Origin: an uncultured Corynebacterium sp.
GTDB taxonomy: Bacteria; Actinomycetota; Actinomycetes; Mycobacteriales; Mycobacteriaceae
Reading direction: 5' to 3'
DNA length: 64,000 nt
Assembly: GCF_946998835.1 (NCBI RefSeq)
Contig: NZ_CAMQAZ010000007.1
Coordinates: forward strand, 1 to 64,000
Numbering within the stretch: the stretch's first letter is position 1; every line of letters starts with the position of its first letter. Positions 50,163-60,300 of the stretch are shown here, in pieces. The translations under genes were made by a program, and so were the position numbers. The notes under the pieces were generated by a model. That model had not been told where the DNA came from. It made no database searches and worked only from the letters and a program-made list of their open reading frames with translations.

Positions 50163-51359
50163 TTAACTGACAGGGTCAAAGCGAATTTCATAACCTATCT
50201 TGTCAAAACGGCCATTAACTGGTCGAATATTCTGGCCTTCTTGGTAGTACCGAAAACCGGCGACTGGCTGATTCTCCGAGTTAGCAGTCGAGTCGACTTC
50301 CGCATAATGTTCCGGATATTCAGCGGGCGTATTCGGCTGCTGGCAGAGAAACTCCAAGGTAGCAGGATGAATCTGCAGCTCGTCGGGAAACTCTGGTTGC
50401 TCACCAAAAACAAGGTGGCGCAAAGTGATTTTCATCAAGTCCACGGATGTCGAGTAAGAGAGCAAGTGCCACATATGGCAACCATCAAGTCGGGGCGTAA
50501 TTTCGATGATTCGTACATCCCCCTGGTCAATCTTGACCTGCGCATACACCGGACCATTCACAATGCCTAAGCGATCAGCAAATTTAGTAATACTCTCATG
50601 CAACCGCGCCGTAATGTTTGCATCGCCGCTGTATCGAGACGGAACGGTATGAGCACGAATAAGGCCGGTATATTGTGGCCACGTGACACGGTCGCTGACT
50701 ACGAGGAATTTAATCTCGCCATTGACTAGGTAGCCATTGACTGAGACTTCTGTGCCTCCAATGTACTCTTCGACAATTGCACTGCTTGTCCGAGAAAAAC
50801 TTGCTGCTTCAGCTGCCGCTGCAGGAATTTGCTTCTCATCATCGATGAGCTGAATTCCCCGCTGCCCTTGCGCGTCCGCAGGTTTAACAATCCACGGTCC
50901 AGAACCCGGTGCTACCACCGTCGGCTCGTTTGGCTTACCGTTGCCATCTTTTTCTTGGTCAGCAAAAGAACAGTGCGAGAAGCCGACGGCCCCGGGAAGA
51001 TTTTGCGTGCGCTCACGCATTGCAATCTTGTTATTACAAGTAAGTGCCGTCTCTTTGCTCACAAAGTGAGGTAGCCCGAACTCTTCTGAAAGAGCCATCG
51101 ACACAGGCATGGCTAAATCTGATCCGGTGGAATAGACCACATCAATCTTTTGGGAATTAAGAAGCTCCCGCATCTTGGCGAGATCCATAAAGTTCGCTTC
51201 CACAAACTTATCAGCAGACTCAGCTGCCGGCCCATCAGCGGCCTGCGCCGCTACCAGCACTTTGACGCCCATCTCCTGTGCCGCCAATACTGCATCATTC
51301 TGTACCGCGGCAGCGCCGAGAATCAATAGGGTTTTATCACTAGCGCAGGTGTTGGTCAT
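50163..51359 (-). CDS. ATP-grasp family enzyme of the polysaccharide locus
   Basis: A 398-aa ATP-grasp ligase like the carbamoyl-phosphate-synthase large-subunit and PurK type. N-terminal preATP-grasp domain (LLILGAAAVQNDAVLAAQEMG); ATP-binding PWIVKPADAQGQRGI and VEEYIGGTEVSV; metal-binding VRIIEITPRLDG. It forms an acyl-phosphate and couples a carboxylate to an amine or thiol. Placed between the aminotransferase and the epimerase (4-bp overlap with the former), it may attach an amino acid or other acid to the amino group made by the aminotransferase. The substrate is unknown. Confidence 0.85.
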   Translation of the reverse strand: MTNTCASDKTLLILGAAAVQNDAVLAAQEMGVKVLVAAQAADGPAAESADKFVEANFMDLAKMRELLNSQKIDVVYSTGSDLAMPVSMALSEEFGLPHFVSKETALTCNNKIAMRERTQNLPGAVGFSHCSFADQEKDGNGKPNEPTVVAPGSGPWIVKPADAQGQRGIQLIDDEKQIPAAAAEAASFSRTSSAIVEEYIGGTEVSVNGYLVNGEIKFLVVSDRVTWPQYTGLIRAHTVPSRYSGDANITARLHESITKFADRLGIVNGPVYAQVKIDQGDVRIIEITPRLDGCHMWHLLSYSTSVDLMKITLRHLVFGEQPEFPDELQIHPATLEFLCQQPNTPAEYPEHYAEVDSTANSENQPVAGFRYYQEGQNIRPVNGRFDKIGYEIRFDPVS

Positions 51360-52582
51360 GCTCCTACCGCTTTCCTCGATGCATCAAAGACATCAATGAC
51401 AGTTTGGACATCTTCATCCGAGAGCTTTGTGTGCAAGGGGAACGAAATAACGCGGTCCGACAATGCTGCTGCATTCGGAAAATCACTGAGCTTAAAGCCC
51501 AAGTTTTTATATGCAGTCAGTGCTGGTAGCGGCTTGTAATGAACATTTGCTGCTACGCCACGTTTTGCCATCTCATCGATGATCTGATTTCGTTTATCAC
51601 TTTCCGCTGGCGGCAGGACCGCCAAGAAGAGGTGGCAACTTGAAGCTTCTGGATAGCTATCGTGGTGCAGAAAATCTACGCCGTGTTCCTTCAATGCTTC
51701 GGCATAGCGTTGTGTTATCTCACGGCGCCGAGCGAGCGTCTCATCGTAACGCTGAAGCTGTGACAGCCCCAGCGCCGCAAGCACATCGGGCATGTTCGCC
51801 TTGTGACCGGCGAATTCGATGTCATATTCCCAGCCACCGAGCTTCGTTTTTGCAAGCGCATCCTTTGACTGCCCGTGGAGAATGCTGACGCGGAGATCGC
51901 GGTAGATTTTGGCGTTATCCAATCCAGGAATATCCCGCCAGAGTACGGCGCCGCCTTCCGCTGTTGTCAGATTCTTAACTGCGTGGAAGGAAACCGAACA
52001 GAAATCAGCATTAGCACCGATACCCAACCCCCTTGGGAGTTTTGCGCCAAGCGAATGGGCCGCATCACTAATTACTGCAATTCGTCCGAGAGCCTCTTGC
52101 ACGCTATTGCTTGGCGAAAACTTCTTTTCAGCACTTTCACCAGCAGCAAACTTTTCCAGGGCTGAAACTAACTGGCCGTGGTCATAGATGACGCCACCGA
52201 GATCGACAGTGACAATTGCCTTTGTTTTCGGAGTGACTTTCTCCAAGATGGCATCGACACTTGGGGTGAAACTGTCTGGAGCGTTGTCCACCATCACAAT
52301 ATCCGCACCGACGTGCAGCGCTGCAGAAGCCGTTGCCGTATAGGTGTACGCAGGAACAATAACTTCATCACCAGGGCCAATCCCCAGGAATCGGAAAATG
52401 GTTTCTTCAGCGGTGGTTGCAGAACTTGTCAGAAGCGCACCTGCGGCATCTGTGTAAGATGCAAGCTCCTTTTCAAATTGAGCACCAACTGGACCAGTTG
52501 TAATCCATCCACTCTTCAAAACGTCAACGACAGCCTGGATGTCCTCTTCGCGAATATCTGGTGGAGAGAAAGGAATGCTCAT
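51356..52582 (-). CDS. DegT/DnrJ/EryC1/StrS-family sugar aminotransferase
   Basis: A 408-aa PLP enzyme that aminates a 4-keto (or 3-keto) nucleotide sugar. PLP lysine K203 in SFHAVKNLTTAEGG, PLP aspartate in ISDAAHSLG (173), and N-terminal SGWITTGPVGAQFEKEL are typical. It shares a TAATG junction with the dehydratase gene upstream, so the two act in sequence: dehydratase makes the 4-keto-6-deoxy sugar, this enzyme the amino sugar. Confidence 0.92.
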   Translation of the reverse strand: MSIPFSPPDIREEDIQAVVDVLKSGWITTGPVGAQFEKELASYTDAAGALLTSSATTAEETIFRFLGIGPGDEVIVPAYTYTATASAALHVGADIVMVDNAPDSFTPSVDAILEKVTPKTKAIVTVDLGGVIYDHGQLVSALEKFAAGESAEKKFSPSNSVQEALGRIAVISDAAHSLGAKLPRGLGIGANADFCSVSFHAVKNLTTAEGGAVLWRDIPGLDNAKIYRDLRVSILHGQSKDALAKTKLGGWEYDIEFAGHKANMPDVLAALGLSQLQRYDETLARRREITQRYAEALKEHGVDFLHHDSYPEASSCHLFLAVLPPAESDKRNQIIDEMAKRGVAANVHYKPLPALTAYKNLGFKLSDFPNAAALSDRVISFPLHTKLSDEDVQTVIDVFDASRKAVGA

Positions 52583-54426
52583 TAGTTATCTCCGGCTTCT
52601 TCAACTACTGAATTCGATGAACTGCCGTGCTCAGCAAGCCAGCGGCGAGCTGCGTCGTGATCATGGGTGCAGGAGCCAATCTGCGGGTCCATCTCCTCCG
52701 CCTCGACACGGACCTCAGTGATTAATGGGTGACGGTCACCAATCTTGGGATCTTCGGTGTCATCAACCAGGTCTTCAGAAATCTTTTCACCGTCACGAAG
52801 ACCGGTGTAGACGATTTCAACGTCTGCATCGTAAAGCTTGATGAGGTTCTTTGCCAGCTCAGCAATCTTGACCGGCTTACCCATCTCAAGCACCAGAGTC
52901 TCACCGGACTCAGCGATGACCGTAGCCTGCAGAACAAGCTGCGAAGCCTCCGGAATAGTCATGAAGTAGCGCTGGACATCACGGTGGGTCACCGTGACCG
53001 GGCCGCCCTCCTTAATCTGGCGCTGGAAAGTCGTAATGACCGAGCCACGCGATCCAAACACATTGCCAAAGCGGACAGATGCCCAAACGCCGTCATGGAT
53101 TTGTCCCATGTGTGCGGTCAAACGCTCAGCAGCACGCTTGGACTCACCGAGAATCGAAGCCGGATTCGCTGCCTTATCTGTGGAGATATTGATAACAGTC
53201 GAAACGTTGGCCGCAGCAGATGCCTCCAACACATTCTGCGTACCAATAACATTGGTCTGTACTGCTTCAGCTGGGTAGCTCTCCAGCAGCGGCAGGTGCT
53301 TCAAAGCCGCAGCGTGGTAGACCACATCGGGCTTGCGTTCCGTGAAAATCTGCTTCAGCATTTCCGCATCACGGATATCGGCCAGAACGGTATCGGAGCC
53401 GTCGAGAAGCGCAGTGCCCTTCAGAGATAGCTGCGTGGCGTGCAGACCCCCCTCATCGCGATCAAGCATGATGAGTTCTGCTGGCCCGAAGCGATGTACC
53501 TGGCGGCAGATTTCGGAGCCGATAGACCCACCGGCGCCAGTGACCAAAACCTTCTTGCCCTGAATGATGGAAGCGACCTTGGACTCGTCCAAGTGCAACG
53601 GCTGGCGGCCGATAAGGTCAGCGATGTTAATTTCGCGCACCTGTGAAGCGGCAATGGCGCCGCGGTGGCGCTCATACTCCTCCACGGGAGGCAGGATGAG
53701 CAGACGCAGCGAGGCTTCCTCACAGATGTGATTGAGGACGTTGATGTACTCGGTAGACAGCGGCTCATCGGTAGCGATGATGACTGACTGAGCCATAGTG
53801 CGCGATGCGGCTTCACCCAGCTGGTCAATACCGCGAATCACACGCAAACCATGCATACGGGAAATATGGTTCTTGCCACTCTTGTCAGGATCCACGATTC
53901 CGACGACGTGGAAGCGGTTTTCGCGAGAAATACCGGAATCCGCGAGACTGTTGATGAAGAACTTGGCTCGTCGACCGGCACCGAGAATAATCAAGCGGTT
54001 TGCCGTCTGTTTGGAACCGAAGTTGTTGCTGATCCAGCGGGCGAGAGTACGAGTGTAGATACCCGCCAACGTGGCGGCACAGGCACCTGCGAAAGGTGCA
54101 TGCCACGGAATAACTGGGTCAGTCTTAAAAACCTGGTCAAGAGCCAGCAGAGCAATGGCACCGCTGACATTCATGGTCAGCAGGACAATGTCTTCTGTTC
54201 GACTTCCAGGCCATACGCGCTGCGGGTTAGTGTATTCGCCGAGGAGAAGGCCCAACAGGACAATCACCACAACTGCGACGCCAATAACGATGAAATTGGC
54301 ACCGGATATCTGAGAGATAGATATCAGCTGACCGCGGAAAATGCCATTTGCTGCAGATAGCGCAACTAACCAAGCTAGGACGTCAAATACGCACCAGGCG
54401 AGCTGCCTCCAGTCTCTGATAAACAA
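52582..54426 (-). CDS. membrane-bound nucleotide-sugar 4,6-dehydratase (CapD/PglF-like)
   Basis: A 614-aa protein: four N-terminal membrane helices (about 10-130), a first Rossmann domain (RLIILGAGRRAKFF), then an SDR catalytic domain with VLVTGAGGSIGSE and STDKAANPASILGESK. In this class Tyr of YxxxK is replaced, here by Leu in LGESK, typical of PglF/FlaA1-type UDP-GlcNAc 4,6-dehydratases where the usual residue is Met. It should turn UDP-GlcNAc into the 4-keto-6-deoxy sugar. First gene of the polysaccharide operon. Confidence 0.9.
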   Translation of the reverse strand: MFIRDWRQLAWCVFDVLAWLVALSAANGIFRGQLISISQISGANFIVIGVAVVVIVLLGLLLGEYTNPQRVWPGSRTEDIVLLTMNVSGAIALLALDQVFKTDPVIPWHAPFAGACAATLAGIYTRTLARWISNNFGSKQTANRLIILGAGRRAKFFINSLADSGISRENRFHVVGIVDPDKSGKNHISRMHGLRVIRGIDQLGEAASRTMAQSVIIATDEPLSTEYINVLNHICEEASLRLLILPPVEEYERHRGAIAASQVREINIADLIGRQPLHLDESKVASIIQGKKVLVTGAGGSIGSEICRQVHRFGPAELIMLDRDEGGLHATQLSLKGTALLDGSDTVLADIRDAEMLKQIFTERKPDVVYHAAALKHLPLLESYPAEAVQTNVIGTQNVLEASAAANVSTVINISTDKAANPASILGESKRAAERLTAHMGQIHDGVWASVRFGNVFGSRGSVITTFQRQIKEGGPVTVTHRDVQRYFMTIPEASQLVLQATVIAESGETLVLEMGKPVKIAELAKNLIKLYDADVEIVYTGLRDGEKISEDLVDDTEDPKIGDRHPLITEVRVEAEEMDPQIGSCTHDHDAARRWLAEHGSSSNSVVEEAGDN

Positions 54427-54786
54427 TTCATGCCTCTTACTGCTGGCTAGATTTTCAAATTTTTCAAAAGGGTAATAAAACCCTGAGAATTAACATGATA
54501 TTCAACCTGAACTATATTCACGTTTCCAGTGGAACGCCCCCCCTACCGCGGGGGTAGTTGATTCATTTACCTTTTACATTTAATAGGTTCTTCGTGTGTA
54601 TTTATACTGAACCTTTAAACGCTCTTTTGCGCCTTCGCCGATGCGCAACCCCCATGCCAAACAAACCTCTAAAAGTGGCGTGTTCCGGGCTAGAGCGGTA
54701 AACGCACTTAACACCTAGGTAAGTTTTTGCCTAGGCGTCCCGTAAGGCATTCAAATAATCACTGATAAAAGGGTTACACTTTCCAC
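54427..54786. other. 360-bp divergent control region of the polysaccharide locus
   Basis: AT-rich and gene-free. It must hold the promoter for the seven-gene minus operon and for the LCP gene (plus). A GC dyad CTACCgcgggGGTAG near 54541-54556 stands out in it. The base composition change relative to the gltBD side is clear by eye. Confidence 0.6.
54775..54780 (+). promoter_or_regulatory. -10 hexamer of the LCP gene
   Basis: TACACT ends 6 bases before ATG 54787; leaderless start likely. Confidence 0.5.
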
Positions 54787-55776
54787 ATGGGCAAAACCTC
54801 GACCAGTCGGATACGCGCTTTCATTATCCGAAAGCCATTCCTCTCAGCACTGATTACTGCAGTCACCGTATTAGCAGTCATCTGTGTGCTGTTTGCTGCC
54901 CTGATGCTGGCCCAGACCCGAGTGGGGCAGTCCCCCACCAGCGCGAATGAATCAACCAAACAGCAAAAGACACTGCTAATTCTCGGCATCGATAGCCCAG
55001 ATTCTTCCATGGTTGGACACCGCTCGGATGTCATCATGCTAATGCGTATGCGCGAGAATCCACCCTGGATTGATCTTGTCTCCATTCCGCGAGACTCCCT
55101 GGTGGACTTGCCCGAATGCGCTGGCTCTAACGCCACCAAGAACACCGGCGAGCAGGACAAGCTGAATTCCGCCTTTTCCTACGGGACGGTCGCTGACGCC
55201 AATAACCTAGGGGCAGTCCAGGCAGGCATGGACTGTGCGGCCAAGACCATTACCGCCGCATCGGGGATTCCCATCGATGGCACCATCGCCACAACTTTTA
55301 AGGGCGCTGCCGACATCATTGACAGCCTCGAGGGAGCAGACCTGCCTGTTGATAGTGACGGCCGTATTGTCCGCGATAGTGCCAATACTCAGCACTTCAA
55401 CGGCCAAAGCGTGGTCACGCAGATTCGTACTCGCAAGACCGAAGCAGGCGGCAGTGACCTCTCACGCATTAACCACCAGCAAGAGATTCTGGGTGCCCTA
55501 CTGGACTACTACCGCAACGAAGGAATCATCGACAGTAGTGGCACAGTGAACTCAGTGAGAGAGTTCAAGGCCCTCCTTACATCCGTGACCAACGGAACGG
55601 CCACCACCCTCAGTTTTAATGAAGTCCGCAATCTGGTACAACGCGCCGCGTCCACGCCCGTATCCACCGCGACACTGCCAACAAGGGCTGCCAGCGATGG
55701 CATCAATGTGGCCTGGACCGCACAGACCGCACAGTTCTGGGAAGCCTACGCCAGCGGCGTAGACCTCCCCAAGTAA
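54787..55776 (+). CDS. LytR-CpsA-Psr (LCP) family phosphotransferase
   Basis: A 329-aa protein with one N-terminal membrane helix (about 18-42) and an extracytoplasmic LCP domain: TLLILGIDSP, RSDVIMLMRM, VSIPRDSLVDLP and TRKTEAGGSDLSRINHQQEIL. Conserved Arg and Asp bind the polyprenyl pyrophosphate. LCP enzymes move glycopolymers from the lipid carrier to peptidoglycan, so this one may attach the polymer made by the divergent operon, or arabinogalactan as Lcp1 does. It lacks the C-terminal LytR_C domain. Confidence 0.9.
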   Translation: MGKTSTSRIRAFIIRKPFLSALITAVTVLAVICVLFAALMLAQTRVGQSPTSANESTKQQKTLLILGIDSPDSSMVGHRSDVIMLMRMRENPPWIDLVSIPRDSLVDLPECAGSNATKNTGEQDKLNSAFSYGTVADANNLGAVQAGMDCAAKTITAASGIPIDGTIATTFKGAADIIDSLEGADLPVDSDGRIVRDSANTQHFNGQSVVTQIRTRKTEAGGSDLSRINHQQEILGALLDYYRNEGIIDSSGTVNSVREFKALLTSVTNGTATTLSFNEVRNLVQRAASTPVSTATLPTRAASDGINVAWTAQTAQFWEAYASGVDLPK

Positions 55777-55801
55777 TCAGTTCCCAGATAGGTAACTGTT
55801 T

Positions 55802-57343
55802 TTACATCCTGATTGGCGCATCCTCCGGCTCCACTGCGCGGGGCAGATTGGACTCACCCATCAGGTAACGGTCAACAGCCTCGGCACATGCGCGGCCTTC
55901 GGCGATAGCCCACACAATCAGACTGGCACCGCGGCCATTGTCGCCGGCCACGAACACCGGACCGTCGAAGTTTTGCTCGATATCGTTGCGCACGGCGAGG
56001 TAGTCGTCGTCACGCATCATCACGCCGCGATCATTGAACTCAATGCCCAGCTCGTGCGGCAGACCACCGCGCTCTGGGCCGGAGAAGCCAAGGGCGATGA
56101 GAACCAGATCGGCATCCAGTTCGAAGTCCGTATCCTCCATGGGCACGCGCTTTCCATCGATGACCTCAACTTCGTTAGCGGAAAGGCCGGTCACGTGACC
56201 GTCTTCGCCGTGGAAGGAGACGGTGTTGACGTTGAAGACGCGCTTGCCCAGGGTCTCGCCGGTGACACGGGCATTGAGGCCGAGTGCCTCGGTGACCTCC
56301 GGTGGCTCAGAGCCGGTGATAGTGTACTCGCCCTCTTCATGAGCAGTTGCCACACGCCAGACCAGCGGGTACATCGGCCACGGGGTCGATGCCGCACGGG
56401 ACTTCGGAGCACGCGGGCGGATATCGAACTGCGTGACGGACGCAGCGCCCTGACGCAGCGCAGTACCGAAGCAGTCGATACCCGTGTCGCCGCCGCCGAT
56501 GACGACGACCTTCTTGCCTTTGGCATCAATTGGCGGGGTGTCGAGCTCGCCTACGGCAACGCGGTTGGCACCCGGCAGGTACTCCATAGCCTGATAGATA
56601 CCCTGAAGGTCACGACCATCGACAGGTAGGTCACGGGCAAGTGACGCACCGGTAGCTAGAACAACCGCGTCGAATTCGGCCAGCTCAGCGGCGGTCGGTG
56701 AGACGTTGGTGCGGAACTCGGTGCCCTCAATCTCCATCTGCTCGAGACGACGATCGAGGAAGCGCTGCTCCATCTTGTAATCCGGTACGCCGTAGCGCAT
56801 CAGACCACCGATCTTGTCATCGCGCTCGAAGACCGTGACATCGTGCCCGGCGCGAGTGAGCTGCTGCGCAGCCGCAAGGCCCGCCGGACCGGAGCCGATG
56901 ACAGCGATGTGCTGGCCGGTGTCGAAAGTCGGGACGATTGGCTGCACCCAACCCTCGTCGAAACCGCGCTCGACGATAGTCAACTCAATGTTCTTAATAG
57001 TCACGGCATCGTCGTTGATGCCGAGCACACAACCGCCCTCACACGGCGCCGGGCACAGGCGGCCGGTCCACTCGGGGAAGTTGTTGGTAGCGTGCAGGCG
57101 CTCAAAAGCCTCGTGCCAGCGGTTCTGGCGAACTAGGTCATTCCACTCCGGAATAATGTTGCCCAGCGGGCAGGCTGAGTGGCAGAACGGCACGCCACAG
57201 TCCATACAGCGGGAGGCCTGCTGCTGCAGCTGCCCTTTGTCCTGCTCCTCATAGACCTCTTTCCAGTCCATCAGGCGCAGCGGAACCGGGCGATGAGCAG
57301 GCTCTTCGCGCTGGAATTTCATAAAACCCTTCGGATCAGCCAT
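55802..57343 (-). CDS. gltD: glutamate synthase small subunit
   Basis: A 513-aa FAD/iron-sulfur protein supplying electrons from NADPH to GltB. N-terminal Fe-S cysteines in [17 protein letters not shown] and [12 protein letters not shown] site [19 protein letters not shown] site [11 protein letters not shown], and the terminal [14 protein letters not shown]. It overlaps gltB by 8 bp in the order gltB-gltD. Confidence 0.95.
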   Translation of the reverse strand: MADPKGFMKFQREEPAHRPVPLRLMDWKEVYEEQDKGQLQQQASRCMDCGVPFCHSACPLGNIIPEWNDLVRQNRWHEAFERLHATNNFPEWTGRLCPAPCEGGCVLGINDDAVTIKNIELTIVERGFDEGWVQPIVPTFDTGQHIAVIGSGPAGLAAAQQLTRAGHDVTVFERDDKIGGLMRYGVPDYKMEQRFLDRRLEQMEIEGTEFRTNVSPTAAELAEFDAVVLATGASLARDLPVDGRDLQGIYQAMEYLPGANRVAVGELDTPPIDAKGKKVVVIGGGDTGIDCFGTALRQGAASVTQFDIRPRAPKSRAASTPWPMYPLVWRVATAHEEGEYTITGSEPPEVTEALGLNARVTGETLGKRVFNVNTVSFHGEDGHVTGLSANEVEVIDGKRVPMEDTDFELDADLVLIALGFSGPERGGLPHELGIEFNDRGVMMRDDDYLAVRNDIEQNFDGPVFVAGDNGRGASLIVWAIAEGRACAEAVDRYLMGESNLPRAVEPEDAPIRM

Positions 57344-60300
57344 TGCTTACTGCCTCCATGATTGCCTCGTCGATATCGGCGTCGTTGTCCTTTGCCTTCG
57401 CGACTACGTCGAGAATTCGGGCGTAATCACGCGGCATGATCTTGATGAACTGTGCGGATGGGAACCGAGTCTTGGAACCCGTGAGCTTGCGGTGCTTCGA
57501 CAGCGTGGCCTCCAGCCAGCTGATGTCCTCATCACCCAGCGGCATGATGTCGACCAGCTCGGTGTTGATGTTTGCCCGCGTTGCCTCGGTATCCAGCAGG
57601 TAGGCGATGCCGCCACTCATGCCGGCACCGAAGTTGTGGCCGACCGGCCCTGCCACCACGACGCGGCCACCAGTCATGTACTCACAACCGTGGTTACCGA
57701 TGCCCTCGACTACGGCCGTCGCGCCGGAGTTACGCACGCAGAAGCGCTCACCAACGGTACCGCGAACGAAAATCTCACCGCTGGTGGCGCCGAAACCGAT
57801 GACGTTACCGGCGATGGTGTCGGTAGCCAGATCCGCCGTCGGTGGGGCCGAACGCGAAGGTCGGACCACAATTTTACCACCACACAGGCCCTTGCCCACG
57901 AAGTCGTTGGCATCGCCCTCCAGCTTGATGGTCACACCGGCGGGAAGAAACGCACCCAGCGAGTTACCGGCGGAACCGAGCAGGTTGACGACGATGGAAT
58001 CGTCGGCAAGCCCCTGCTTCCCTGCGACCTTGGTGACTTCGTATCCCAGCCGCGTGCCCACGGAACGGTTCACATTGCTGATGGCGTGGTGCAGCGCCAC
58101 GGGTGTCGGCGCCAACCCGTTCGCACGTGCCGTGCGCAATGCAGGCTGCGCTTCGTCGATGAGGCGCTCGTCCAACGCACCCTCGAGGCCGTGGTCCTGC
58201 GCTTTGGTGCAGTAGGAATCCTGGTCCGCAAAGAAGGGGCTCTCAGCAACGTGCAGGATTCGCTCCAGGTCTAGCTTTGCGACGCGCGGAAGGTTGTCCA
58301 GATCCTTGCGCGGACGCAGGCACTCGGCATGCCCGACCGCTTCATCGATAGTGCGGAAGCCTAGCTCAGCGAGGTATTCACGGACCTGCTGGGCGATGAA
58401 GGTGAAGAAGTTGACCACGTGCTCGGCACGGCCGGTGAACTTGCTCCGCAACTTCGGGTTCTGGGTGGCAATACCGACTGGGCAGGTATCCAGGTGGCAG
58501 ACGCGCATCATGACGCAGCCCTCCACCACCAGCGGAGCGGTGGCGAAACCGAACTCCTCTGCGCCGAGCAGCATCGCGACCACGACATCGCGGCCGGTCT
58601 TGAGCTGGCCGTCGCACTGCACGCGGATGCGGTCGCGCAGACCGTTGAGCATCAGGGTCTGCTGAGTCTCAGCGAGCCCCAGCTCCCACGGACCACCGGC
58701 ATGCTTTAGGCTGGTCAGCGGCGAAGCGCCGGTGCCGCCATCGTGGCCGGAGATCAACACGACGTCGGCATGCGCCTTCGAAACACCAGCGGCGACGGTA
58801 CCCACGCCCTGCTCGGAGACGAGCTTGACGTGAATGCGGGCGCGCGGATTGGCGTTCTTGAGATCGTAAATGAGCTGCGCCAAATCCTCGATTGAGTAGA
58901 TGTCGTGGTGTGGCGGCGGCGAAATCAGGCCCACGCCCGGGGTGGTGATGCGGACTTCCGCAATCCACGGGTAGATCTTGTTCGGTGGCAGCTGGCCACC
59001 TTCGCCGGGCTTTGCGCCTTGGGCCATCTTGATCTGGATGTCGGTGCAGTTGGACAGGTAGTGGCTGGTCACGCCGAAGCGACCCGATGCGACCTGCTTG
59101 ATGGCAGAGCGCTTCCAGTCGCCGTTGGCCTCCATCTCGAAGCGGTCCGGGTCCTCGCCGCCCTCGCCGGAGTTGGACATGCCACCCAGGCGGTTCATGG
59201 CGATAGCCAGCGTCTCGTGCGCCTCCGCGGAGATGGAACCGTAGCTCATCGCACCGGTGGAGAAACGCTTGACGATGCTGGAGACCGGCTCGACCTCCTC
59301 AATGTCGATCGGTTCGCGGTCCGAGGCGAACTCGAGCATGCCACGCAGAGTAGCCAGCTGCTTCGTCTGCTCATCGACCTTGTTGGTGTAGTCGCGGAAC
59401 ACCGCATACTGACCAGTGCGGGTCGCATGCTGCAGCGTGTAGATGGTCTCCGGGTTGAACAGGTGATACTCGCCCTCGCGACGCCACTTGTACTCACCGC
59501 CGAGATCCAGCTCGCGGTGCGCCTGCTCCTCCGGACGCGGCAGGAATGCGCTGCGGTGGCGAGCGGCGACATCTTCTGCGACCTCGTCGAGGCCAATTCC
59601 CTCCAGTGGGGAAACAGCGCCGGTGAAGTACTCGTCCAGGAACTCCTGCGACAAACCGACGGTGTCAGCCAGTTGAGCACCGCGGTAGGACTGCAGCGAA
59701 GCGATGCCCATCTTAGACATGACCTTCAGCACGCCCTTGGAGGCTGCCTTGCAGTAATTCGAGCAGGCCTGATCCAGTGTCAGCTCACCGAGCTGATCCT
59801 TCATGCGCAGCTCATCGATGGTTTCGAAAGCCATGTACGGGTTGATGGCATCGGCGCCAAAGCCCAGGAGCATGGCCATGTGGTGCACCTCGCGGGCATC
59901 ACCAGCCTCAATGATGAGGCTGGCGCGCGTGCGAGTGCGCTCCTCCACCAGGTGATGGTGAACCGCGGAGGTCAAAAGCAGCGACGGGATGGGCGCAAAA
60001 CGCTCATTGGACTCGCGGTCAGACAGCACAATCAGACGGGCACCGCGGTCGATGGCCTCAGAGACCTCACGGCGGACCCGGCGGATAGCGTTGCGCATGC
60101 CACGGCCGCCACGGGCGACCGGGTACAGGCCAGAGATGACCTCTGCACGGAACTCGGAGTACTCCTCATTCTTGCCTGCACGGCACAGGGTGACAAAGTC
60201 GTGGTTATCCAGGATTGGGTGCTCAAGCCGGATGCGACGGGCGGCATCAGCGGTGGGCTCCAGGATGTTGGTCTCCGCACCCAGCAACGTATTCATACTG

